Origin: Microbacterium protaetiae
GTDB taxonomy: Bacteria; Actinomycetota; Actinomycetes; Actinomycetales; Microbacteriaceae
Assembly: GCF_004135285.1 (NCBI RefSeq)
Contig: NZ_CP035494.1
Coordinates: forward strand, 186,001-250,000
Direction: 5' to 3'
Length of the DNA: 64,000 bases
Shown here: positions 48,701 to 55,962 of the stretch, piece by piece
Layout: each line of letters begins with the position of its first letter
Numbering within the stretch: position 1 is the stretch's first letter
Made by a program: the position numbers and the translations under genes
The notes under the pieces: model-generated
Seen by the model: the letters and a program-made list of their open reading frames with translations, nothing else
Told to the model about the DNA's origin: nothing
The model's database searches: none

Positions 48701-48805
48701 TGCGAGCGAAGCCAGGATGAGCGCACGATGCGCGTGGTACTTCGAGTTGGGTACCCGGACGGTGCCGTGTACTCGCGCCGTGCTTCCTGCGACCGACAGA
48801 TGCAT
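45731..48805 (-). CDS. EPSP synthase-like domain fused to acyl-CoA ligase (AnsJK/PlmJK-type)
   Basis: 1024-residue two-domain protein. Residues 1-~430 follow EPSP synthase (AroA): K22 and R27 in NSKYHAHRAL, R119-P120, S163-Q164, D235, D314, K341-E342 in LKESDR, and FNDHR 382-386. The PEP loop GNAGTAMR is replaced by GSSGTTLY (88-95), and the usual Lys near 411 is Arg. A Pro/Arg-rich linker (~430-455) leads to an AMP-forming ligase: LLFTSGTSGEPKGVLHTH, FGTTETG, YRTGDLAVIDDDGFLHITGR, and the C-terminal PRNAVGKVQK. An AGGAGG box supports 48805. Known homologues in cyclohexanecarboxyl-CoA biosynthesis activate shikimate-derived acid and remove ring hydroxyls. Confidence 0.88.
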   Translation of the reverse strand: MHLSVAGSTARVHGTVRVPNSKYHAHRALILASLAPGTSRITGLSDARHVQYTVDLLRALGITVEIEGDTFVVHGGAYRPRRDHVTVGSSGTTLYFMVGLAALADRDVLVTGQKYFDRRPIGPLLRALRELGVDVSSPTDCPPIQVRHGRPTGGTVHIAGTLSQWISALLLIAPFAAAHTTVIVDGPFNERSYVDLTVRMMAQFGLNVAVSADGRRYDIAPGQVAHPADLQLPPDIGSAAFGLAVAGIRPADVVLTGLPSIDPADVDHPEAEFLRIVRAMGLPMEVDAAAGAVRVRHDGARLQATEVDCRAVPDMLPVLSTMAAFAEGESVFHNVEHVRLKESDRVHAMLQLNEMGAQLDFDGTDLRVRGVPQLRGAHLSSFNDHRVLMSLAVAASAASGRSTLTFPNAYRISYPQFLDAMADLHVDMQVEKGPARPTGRRRPPAGTADEAARITGAQWIRRWADERPHSLALVDAAPDRTTRMTWSELDHAVDKAAALLIELGVQSGDRVAVQLPNCSGFVVAAAAASRIGAVICPIMPIFRQREVAFALKRSGAKLVIVADNFRGRQHDHELADILAGPEASELAVEHVLVMHLTPGVAHVLPPCDNPDVTWNAWHRASAWVTVDRAALDARAPAPQDAAQLLFTSGTSGEPKGVLHTHESLSRAAWMEIEQLPLNSTDSVYIPSPLAHQTGFLYGMWLAWVLGVPEIVQRVWNGRQALEILEAWEGTFVQAATPFLTDLVREVEAGAPAPRALRIFVATGAAVPRALAERATRVLGTAVCGAFGTTETGLAALSTPADPAGKAWGTDGKALRDVRLRIVDDDGHLVAAGVEGNFELTSPTVFGGYLDRPDLSAEAFAADGWYRTGDLAVIDDDGFLHITGRVRDVINRGGEKVPVSEIEQLLYRHEAIDDVAIVAMPDERLGERACAFAVLVPGATLSFTKLQNYLDDNRVSKSYWPERLEIVDSLPRNAVGKVQKFLLRERAATLKPQRLTTLTDTDKEDPLDDQHPGHARRTWKPNRTA

Positions 48806-48924
48806 GAATCACCCTCCTGTCCGGTACGGGCCGCCCGACCACCGCGCATCGGCGGCAACGGCGGAGCCCGCCAGCAGCGAACATACTCTTCTCGGGATGC
48901 GAACGCAGACCCCGCCGCAGGGTG

Positions 48925-49422
48925 TCACGCCGCGAGTGCGAGATACGGCTCCCAACAGGGATCGGTGCGCTCCGTGCCTCGGATCGACCACGACGGTCCG
49001 TGCGGCGGACGCGGCGCGAAGCGCAGCCGCCACGACATCTCCTGCGGTGTGCGGTCACCCTTCACGTTGTTGCAGCGCTGGCAGCAGGCGACGAGGTTCT
49101 CCCAGCTGTCGGCCCCGCCACGCGAGCGCGGCTGCACGTGGTCGATCGTGGCCGCGTACCCTCCGCAGTACGCGCAGCGGAAACCGTCGCGCCGCAGCAC
49201 CCCGCGGCGGGTCACCGGTACACGACCCGACTGCGGCAGGTGGACGTATCTGGTGAGGATGATGACTGCGGGTCTGTCGAACGATCCGCCGGCGGCGAGC
49301 ACCGGATTGTCCTCGTCGCGCTCGATGATGGCCGCCTTGTCGTTCATCACCAGGACCAGAGCCCGGCGAAACGACACGACCGCCAGCGGCTCGTATCCTG
49401 CGTTCAACACCAGTGTGCGCAT
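48925..49422 (-). CDS. HNH endonuclease
   Basis: 165 residues. Zinc-binding CxxC pairs (CAYCGG and CQRCNNVKGD) surround the HNH core TIDHVQPRSRGGADSWENLVACC. The N-terminal RTLVLNAGYEPLAVVSFRRALVLVMNDKA is typical of a widespread actinobacterial HNH family of unknown biology. GTGAGGA lies upstream of the ATG. It is preceded by a hairpin terminator and a small open frame that could form an attenuator, and followed after 119 bases by the EPSPS-ligase operon. Confidence 0.92.
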   Translation of the reverse strand: MRTLVLNAGYEPLAVVSFRRALVLVMNDKAAIIERDEDNPVLAAGGSFDRPAVIILTRYVHLPQSGRVPVTRRGVLRRDGFRCAYCGGYAATIDHVQPRSRGGADSWENLVACCQRCNNVKGDRTPQEMSWRLRFAPRPPHGPSWSIRGTERTDPCWEPYLALAA

Positions 49423-49500
49423 CCGTCATCCTCACGATCGGTCCGAAACGGCTTTCCGGACGGTCGGGTTCGAAGACGTCTCGTTCCCCGCGCAGGGATG

Positions 49501-49526
49501 AAAAAAGCGCCGTCTACAGACGGCGC
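49501..49526 (-). terminator. Rho-independent terminator (minus strand)
   Basis: On the minus strand an 8-bp stem GCGCCGTC/GACGGCGC with a 4-base loop is followed by six T. It lies 79 bases before the HNH start and about 200 bases after the M23 stop. It is the strongest intrinsic terminator seen in the window. Confidence 0.88.
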
Positions 49527-49627
49527 CCGCACGCCGCACGCAGGGTGCGGCATCCGCTCTCATGATGCCGGAGAACGAGCAGCCCGAGCGCATCCATGGT
49601 GCGGATGCGGGGTGTGCACACGTTCAT
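49514..49627 (-). CDS. Candidate 37-residue leader ORF ending in terminator loop
   Basis: ATG at 49627 with AAAGGGA upstream. The peptide begins MNVCTPRIRTMDALGLLVLR and ends CRTLRAACGRRL, with three or four Cys and many Arg. Its TAG stop falls in the loop of the 49501-49526 hairpin, so a ribosome finishing this frame would block the terminator stem. A TAATCT -10-like box lies upstream. This could be an attenuation leader for the HNH gene. Coding potential is unproven, and chance is a real alternative. Confidence 0.35.
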   Translation of the reverse strand: MNVCTPRIRTMDALGLLVLRHHESGCRTLRAACGRRL

Positions 49628-49728
49628 CGGCGTCCCTTTCGCGAGGATCTCGGCGTCCGGGAACAGATTAGCCCCGCCACGGCGAGGGTGGGGTCGCCGG
49701 CGCGCGGCGGCGTGTCGGAGCGGATGCC

Positions 49729-50619
49729 TCAGCCGGCGTTGGCGCGCAGCCAGGCCAGCGGGTCGACCTTGGTGCCGTTGAACCAGACCTCGAAGTGCAG
49801 GTGGTTCGCTGTGGACTGGCCGGTGCTGCCGACCAGGCCGATGAGCTGGCCGACCTTGACCTTCTGACCCGAGACCACCTGGCGGCTGCCGTAGCGCATG
49901 TGGCCGTAGAGCGTGGTGATCTTCTTGCCGTCGATCACCGTCTCGATGGTGATCGCCACGCCGTAGCCGTAGTACCCCTCGCTCGAGACCTTCACCGTGC
50001 CCGAGGTGGCCGCGAAGATCGGGGTGCCCCCGTCGGTGAGCAGATCGACGCCGTCGTGCTCGCCGCCGCGGGCGCGGAACCCGTCGCCGATGTGGTTGAT
50101 CTTGGCCAGCGGCCAGCGGATATCGCCACTGCCGGGCCCGGTCAGGCTCAGATCGACGCTCTGCGCGGTGTACGAGGCGACGCGCGCGGCAGCCTTCGCG
50201 CGGGCGGCTGCGGCTTCCTTGGCCTTCTTCTTCGCAATCTCGTCGGCCGTGGTCGCCGAGTAGCTGCTGCGACTGAGCTCGGTGGATTCGTGCTCGGATG
50301 CCACCACGAGCGACTGCGCGTCGGCGGCGGCCTGCTGCTGCACGGTGCGCGCCTCGGGGGCGCCTTGCCCGGCGGCGGCGAAGGCCGGGATCGCGACCGA
50401 CCCGACCAGGGCGGTGATCACACCGAGAACCGCCACTCGGCTGCCCGCCGAGCGGTGCTTTTTCACCGACCCGGCTCGCGTCGCCGATGTGGTCGCCGGC
50501 GCCGTCTTCGCGCGATGCGAGACGGGTGCGGCAGCCGCCGCGGCGCGCAGGCTGCGTCGGGAACGCGTCACTGCGGTCGGCTCGTCGTGGTCGGTGGTCG
50601 AGTCGTGCTGTTCAGCCAA
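49729..50619 (-). CDS. M23 family peptidoglycan endopeptidase (LytM-like), secreted
   Basis: 296 residues. TTG start at 50619 with GGAGG 7 bases upstream; no ATG fits. A long basic, Ala/Thr-rich cytoplasmic head precedes one hydrophobic segment (VAVLGVITALVGSVAIPAFA), then an Ala/Lys-rich helical region. The M23 domain at 165-296 carries the zinc ligands in GEHDGVDLLTDGGTPI (H-x3-D) and the HLHFEVWFNG motif. It likely cleaves cross-links at the cell surface. A 160-nt structured leader precedes it. Confidence 0.92.
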   Translation of the reverse strand: MAEQHDSTTDHDEPTAVTRSRRSLRAAAAAAPVSHRAKTAPATTSATRAGSVKKHRSAGSRVAVLGVITALVGSVAIPAFAAAGQGAPEARTVQQQAAADAQSLVVASEHESTELSRSSYSATTADEIAKKKAKEAAAARAKAAARVASYTAQSVDLSLTGPGSGDIRWPLAKINHIGDGFRARGGEHDGVDLLTDGGTPIFAATSGTVKVSSEGYYGYGVAITIETVIDGKKITTLYGHMRYGSRQVVSGQKVKVGQLIGLVGSTGQSTANHLHFEVWFNGTKVDPLAWLRANAG

Positions 50620-50780
50620 AAGCTGTCCTCCGTGACCTCCGCATCCGGCCGGAACCGGTTACGGGCTCGTCGGGATGCGGGCAGAGGAATCGGGATTCCC
50701 CGGCGATGTGGACTGCAGAAACGACGAGCCGGTGAGGCGATCCCTGCAGACATCCACCGACCGGCTTCTAGCCGGCGGAC
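50620..50780 (-). ncRNA. Structured 5' leader of the M23 gene, possible c-di-AMP (ydaO/yuaA) riboswitch
   Basis: From the predicted start of transcription (about 50780) to the TTG there are ~160 nt. They hold a strong hairpin (CCGGCT-AGA-AGCCGG), a GTGGA/TCCAC plus CTGCAG/CTGCAG stem, a CCGGGGAATCC segment, and GACGAGCCCGTAACCGG near the gene. Cell-wall hydrolases of actinobacteria often carry ydaO-type leaders, and parts of this leader resemble that consensus. The match was made by eye and is incomplete. Confidence 0.4.
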
Positions 50781-50786
50781 TGTTCG

Positions 50787-50815
50787 AGGCTACCCGAAGG
50801 TAACGAATAAGTCAC
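50787..50815 (-). promoter_or_regulatory. Promoter of the M23 gene
   Basis: Minus strand: GTGACT (50815-50810), 17 bases, TAGCCT (50792-50787). Good spacing and actinobacterial -10 form, upstream of the structured leader. Confidence 0.55.
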
Positions 50816-50841
50816 GCTCTCGAGCCGGTGGGTGGGCGCAA

Positions 50842-51543
50842 TCAGTCGGTCTCGTCGACCAGGAAGATGTGCGAGGCGACCTCGACGGGCAGCTCCAGGC
50901 CTTCGATGTTGCCGTCCATCTGCACCAGCACATAGCCCTCGCTGTACTGGTATTGGCCGGTCGCGCCCGGCACGACCCCGGCCTCGCGCAGCTGATCGAG
51001 CAGTTCGGGGTCGACCTGCGCCGGCTCGGCGAGGCGCCGCACGGTGCCGCGAATCGGCCCGCCGTCGGCGTCGAGCTTGCGCACCAGCCCGACGACGCCC
51101 TGTTCAAAGGTCATCGAGGCCACGCCCCCCAGCTGATCAAGCCCCGGGATCGGGTTGCCATAGGGCGACTCGGTGGGGTGACCGAGCAGATCGACCAGGC
51201 GACGCTCGACCTGCTCGCTCATCACGTGCTCCCAGCGGCAGGCCTCTTCGTGCACATAGGCCCAGTCCAGACCGATCACATCGGAGAGCAGTCGTTCGGC
51301 CAGTCGGTGCTTGCGCATGACGTCGACGGCTTTGGAGCGACCCGAGTCGGTCAGCTCGAGGTGGCGATCATCGGCGACGATGACCAGCCCGTCGCGCTCC
51401 ATGCGACCGACGGTCTGCGAGACGGTGGGTCCGGAGTGGCCGAGGCGCTCGGAGATGCGTGCACGCAGCGGCACGATGTTCTCCTCCTCGAGTTCGAGGA
51501 TCGTGCGCAGGTACATCTCCGTGGTGTCGATGAGGTCTACCAT
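50842..51543 (-). CDS. DtxR-family metal-dependent regulator (IdeR/MntR-like)
   Basis: 233 residues. Winged HTH in TTEMYLRTILELEEENIVPLRARISERLGHSGPTVSQTVGRME. Metal-site residues appear in the MRKHRLAERLL helix and in YVHEEACRWEHVMS (Cys, Glu, His). A C-terminal SH3-like FeoA domain (residues ~150-233) contains ASMTFEQGVVGLVRKL-type strands. It binds Fe(II) or Mn(II) and represses uptake genes. The targets are not in the window as far as I can see. Confidence 0.93.
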   Translation of the reverse strand: MVDLIDTTEMYLRTILELEEENIVPLRARISERLGHSGPTVSQTVGRMERDGLVIVADDRHLELTDSGRSKAVDVMRKHRLAERLLSDVIGLDWAYVHEEACRWEHVMSEQVERRLVDLLGHPTESPYGNPIPGLDQLGGVASMTFEQGVVGLVRKLDADGGPIRGTVRRLAEPAQVDPELLDQLREAGVVPGATGQYQYSEGYVLVQMDGNIEGLELPVEVASHIFLVDETD

Positions 51544-51636
51544 CGTCTCCTCCGCCTCCGTAGACCTCCTAGCCTACCGGCGGCCCGGCGGCCCGTCGCA
51601 CGCCGTCACACGTCGGGGCGCGGCATCCCGCCGCCG

Positions 51637-52767
<1,131 letters not shown>

Positions 52768-52782
52768 CGCGAGAGCGCCCGG

Positions 52783-53442
52783 TCACTCCCGGTCGGCGTC
52801 CTCGTCGAGGTCGTCGTCATCGGACTCCTCGTCGTCGGCCTCGTCGTCGGCATCGTCGTCGTCTGAATCCTCGTCGTCTGCCGACTCGTCGAGCTCGTCG
52901 ATGTCGACGCCGTCCACATCGCCCGCGTGCAGAATCGGCGAGCCGTCCTCATCGAAATCCGCCGCATCCAGATCATCGACGTCTTCAAGGTCGTCCTCGT
53001 CGAAGTCGAGGTCTTCACCGGACTCGTCGTCATCGGAATCGTCGGCGTCTGAGGAATCTTCGTCTTCGGCTGCCGCCTCGGCGGTCGCCGTCTGCTGTGC
53101 CTGGTATTCGGCGAGCCGCACGGCCCACGGCACCCATTCCGGTGCCAGAAGCGCCTCGTCGCCGGGCAGCAGCTCGACCTCGAGCACCGTGGGTTCGGCG
53201 CCCTCGACTGCGGCCACGCTGACGGTCCAGAACCACCCCGGGTACCCGGGCATCCGGTTGGTGAAGCGCAGCGAGACCACGCCGTCGGACTCGACGGTGT
53301 AGCCGGCCGGCTCACCCACCGCCGCCGGGGTGGTCACCTCGTACAACGCGGCGCGGGCGAGATCGTGCGCGGCCAAGAGCCGGTCGTCGGCAACGACGCC
53401 GGGCGTCTCGGAGGGCCCCGGGGTCTCAGGCATCGAAGTCAT
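52783..53442 (-). CDS. DUF3027 protein with long acidic tail
   Basis: About 219 residues. The N-terminal ~125 residues form a compact domain (DDRLLAAHDLARAALYEV, GVVSLRFTNRMPGYPGWFWTVSV, WVPWAVRLAEYQ) typical of actinobacterial DUF3027. The remaining ~90 residues are almost all Asp/Glu/Ser, e.g. DSDDDESGEDLDFDEDD. The start at 53442 is favoured by AAGGTGG five bases upstream; 53433 is possible. It overlaps the cold-shock gene end. Function unknown; the tail suggests binding to basic or RNA-binding partners. Confidence 0.88.
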   Translation of the reverse strand: MTSMPETPGPSETPGVVADDRLLAAHDLARAALYEVTTPAAVGEPAGYTVESDGVVSLRFTNRMPGYPGWFWTVSVAAVEGAEPTVLEVELLPGDEALLAPEWVPWAVRLAEYQAQQTATAEAAAEDEDSSDADDSDDDESGEDLDFDEDDLEDVDDLDAADFDEDGSPILHAGDVDGVDIDELDESADDEDSDDDDADDEADDEESDDDDLDEDADRE

Positions 53443-53806
53443 CGGCCACCTTGCGCAGGAGGGCGGCGATCTTGCGGGACTGCCCGCCCGAGGGATACCG
53501 GCCGCGGCGCAGGTCGCCGCCGATGCCGTCGAGGAGCTTGACGAGATCTTCGACGATGACGGCCATATCGTCGGCCGGCTTGCGGGAACGCTTGGCAAGG
53601 CTCACCGGCGCCTCGAGCAGCCGAACCGACAGTGCCTGGGGTCCACGGCGTCCGTCAGCCAGCCCGAACTCCACGCGTGAGCCCGCCTTGACCACGGCTC
53701 CCGCGGGCAGGGCCGTGGCGTGCAGGAAGACATCCTGACCGTCGTCAGAGGAGATGAAGCCGAAGCCCTTCTCCTCGTCGTAGAACCTGACCTTGCCGGT
53801 GGGCAT
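53426..53806 (-). CDS. Cold-shock domain protein with C-terminal extension
   Basis: 126 residues. Residues 1-65 are a CspA-type OB fold with RNP motifs KGFGFISSDD and DVFLHATAL. The ~60-residue C-terminal extension (LVKLLDGIGGDLRRGRYPSGGQSRKIAALLRKVADDFDA) is helical and characteristic of an actinobacterial CspB subgroup. It is transcribed with the overlapping DUF3027 gene, which suggests a shared role in RNA handling. Confidence 0.93.
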   Translation of the reverse strand: MPTGKVRFYDEEKGFGFISSDDGQDVFLHATALPAGAVVKAGSRVEFGLADGRRGPQALSVRLLEAPVSLAKRSRKPADDMAVIVEDLVKLLDGIGGDLRRGRYPSGGQSRKIAALLRKVADDFDA

Positions 53807-53925
53807 GAGTACCTCGCACGAACACGGCGCGCGCCGGAGGGCGCGCGAGCTGAGTGGAACGAAAAGGACCCGCAGGTCCCGCCACCAAGACTACGGCACG
53901 CCGAGCGGCGAGTAGGCTGAAAGCG

Positions 53926-54192
53926 ATGAGCGCGCCCACTCCGTCCGGAGACGTCCCGGTTCGCCGGATCGACCGGATCCTGTCCTTCACAGCCCTCGGG
54001 CTGCTCGTGCTGTCCGTCGGCTGCTTCTTCGCGATCATGATCGGCTCGGCGATGCACGCGAAGTTCGATCAGGGCGCCTGGCCGGCGGTCGGCATCGCCG
54101 TCTACATCGGTCCGATCCTGGCGTTCCTGATGATCCTCGCGGTCATCATCATGAGCTTCGTGCGAAGGGCGCGAGCGAACAAGGCGCGCTGA
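53926..54192 (+). CDS. Small two-helix membrane protein
   Basis: 88 residues with two hydrophobic helices (RILSFTALGLLVLSVGCFFAIMIG and VGIAVYIGPILAFLMILAVIIMSF) and a basic C-terminus. A TAGGCT -10 box lies 7 bases before the ATG, so the message is probably leaderless. I do not recognise the family. It lies divergent from the cold-shock gene and 7 bases before the helicase-partner gene. Confidence 0.78.
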   Translation: MSAPTPSGDVPVRRIDRILSFTALGLLVLSVGCFFAIMIGSAMHAKFDQGAWPAVGIAVYIGPILAFLMILAVIIMSFVRRARANKAR

Positions 54193-54199
54193 GACCCAC

Positions 54200-55933
54200 G
54201 TGGCCCACACTTCCGATGAACGCGCGCTGGCGACCCAGCTGGCAGGTATCGAGCCCGAGGCGCTCGCCCGGCTGCTGCATGCGCGCGGGGTGCCCGCCTC
54301 GGTCGGATGGCACGACTGCTTCGACGCGGCAGAGGCGCTGCTGGATGCCGCATCCATCGACCGTGCGCTGACCCGCCTCGCGCGTCCGGTGCTGCAGGCA
54401 TTGGATGCCGCAGCCGGCGATCCTGTCACCGGCGACGCACGCGTTCCCCTGGAAGAACTCGCGCTTGTGCGCGCCGACGGCCGCGCGTTCGCGGTCGTGG
54501 CCACCCGGCTCGGCGAGGCGCTCACGACGCATCCGGAGGCCGTCGCCACCGGCTCATCCCCGGGCGATCCGGCCCGCGCAGACGAACGTCATGCGGCGAC
54601 GGTCGCCGAGCAGGTGGCGGCAGCGGTGCGCACCCTGACCGACGTCGTGGCGCTGAGCCGCGACCAGCCGCTGACCGTGACCGGCGCCGGCGCTGTCACC
54701 GCGGTCGACCGACGGCGACTGCTCGACGCCCACATCGTGCAGACCGCCACCGAACTCGACGACCTGCTCGCCCTGGCCGATGCGGCCGGGCTGCTGGCCC
54801 TGGCCGGGCGCGAATGGCTGGTCACCGACGTCGGCGACGCCTGGCTGCCCGGGGGCCTGGTCGCACGCTGGGCAGCGGTGGCCACGGCGTGGCGCGATGC
54901 GCTGCCGGCGGCTGTGCGCACCCTCGGCGACGGGTACCTGCCGCCGGGGGCATGGAGCGCACTGCTCCCCCTCGACGACGACTGGCCCGCCCATGTCGAA
55001 CTTCTCCGCCGGCGCGCCGAACGCTGGGGACTGTACGACCGTGACGGTGCCGAGCCTGCCTGGACGACGCCGCTGCGCGCGGGCGGTGACCCCGAGCTGG
55101 CCGCGCTGACACCGCTCGTTCCCGACGAGATCGACAAGATCTACCTCCAGGCAGATCTGAGCGCGATCGCGCCCGGGCCGCTGCGATCAGGGCTCGACTT
55201 GCGGTTGCGCACCATGGCGATCCGCGAGTCGGTGGCCCAGGCATCCACGTACCGGTTCAGCGCCGATTCACTGGCGGCTGCCATCGCCGGCGGTGAGGAT
55301 GCGGCATCCCTGCGCGCCTTTCTGTCCGAACTGTCGTTGACCGGCATTCCGCAGCCCCTGGAGTACCTCATCGACCAGGCCGAGGCACGGCACGGACTCA
55401 TCCGGGTCGGAACCGACGTGTCGGGTCGCACGCGGGTCACCAGCGCCGAACCGCGTCTGCTGCACACTCTCGCCGTCGACCAGGCGTTGCGCGCGATCGG
55501 GCTCGTCCGCGATGACGACGCCCTCGTCTCGCGCGTCTCGCGCGATGCGGTGTTCTGGACGCTCGCCGATGCCCGCTACCCGGTGATAGCAGTCGACGAG
55601 ATCGGGCAGCCGGTGCCCCTGCATCGACGCCGCGCCCCGCTGACGGCCGCCGCGCGGTCCGAGCCCTGGGCGGCGCTGCTGCCGGTGGCCTCGGAGCTCA
55701 TCGCACACTCGGGCGGCGACGCCGACCGTGCCTGGCTGCAGCGCGAGCTCGACCAGGCGGTGCGCGCCCGCAGCGAGATCGTGGTGACCGTGCGGCTGCC
55801 CGGCGGCGATGAGCGGGAGTTCGCGATGGAGGCCAGCGGTCTGGGCGGCGGACGCCTGCGCGGACGCGACCGCGGCGCCGACGTCGAACGCACGCTTCCG
55901 GTGTCGAGCATCGTGGCCGTGCGGCCCCGGTAG
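54200..55933 (+). CDS. Helicase-associated domain protein (XPB partner)
   Basis: 577 residues from a GTG at 54200. It consists of Ala/Leu-rich helical repeats followed by a C-terminal helicase-associated (Helicase_C_3-like) region around LEYLIDQAEARHGLIRVGTDVSGRTRVTSAEPRLL. No Walker motifs are present. In actinobacteria this gene nearly always precedes the XPB helicase gene, as here, so the two proteins probably act together in DNA repair. The biochemical role is not known to me. Confidence 0.85.
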   Translation: MAHTSDERALATQLAGIEPEALARLLHARGVPASVGWHDCFDAAEALLDAASIDRALTRLARPVLQALDAAAGDPVTGDARVPLEELALVRADGRAFAVVATRLGEALTTHPEAVATGSSPGDPARADERHAATVAEQVAAAVRTLTDVVALSRDQPLTVTGAGAVTAVDRRRLLDAHIVQTATELDDLLALADAAGLLALAGREWLVTDVGDAWLPGGLVARWAAVATAWRDALPAAVRTLGDGYLPPGAWSALLPLDDDWPAHVELLRRRAERWGLYDRDGAEPAWTTPLRAGGDPELAALTPLVPDEIDKIYLQADLSAIAPGPLRSGLDLRLRTMAIRESVAQASTYRFSADSLAAAIAGGEDAASLRAFLSELSLTGIPQPLEYLIDQAEARHGLIRVGTDVSGRTRVTSAEPRLLHTLAVDQALRAIGLVRDDDALVSRVSRDAVFWTLADARYPVIAVDEIGQPVPLHRRRAPLTAAARSEPWAALLPVASELIAHSGGDADRAWLQRELDQAVRARSEIVVTVRLPGGDEREFAMEASGLGGGRLRGRDRGADVERTLPVSSIVAVRPR

Positions 55934-55962
55934 GCCGCAGCGCCCGGGTAGAATAGACCCTT

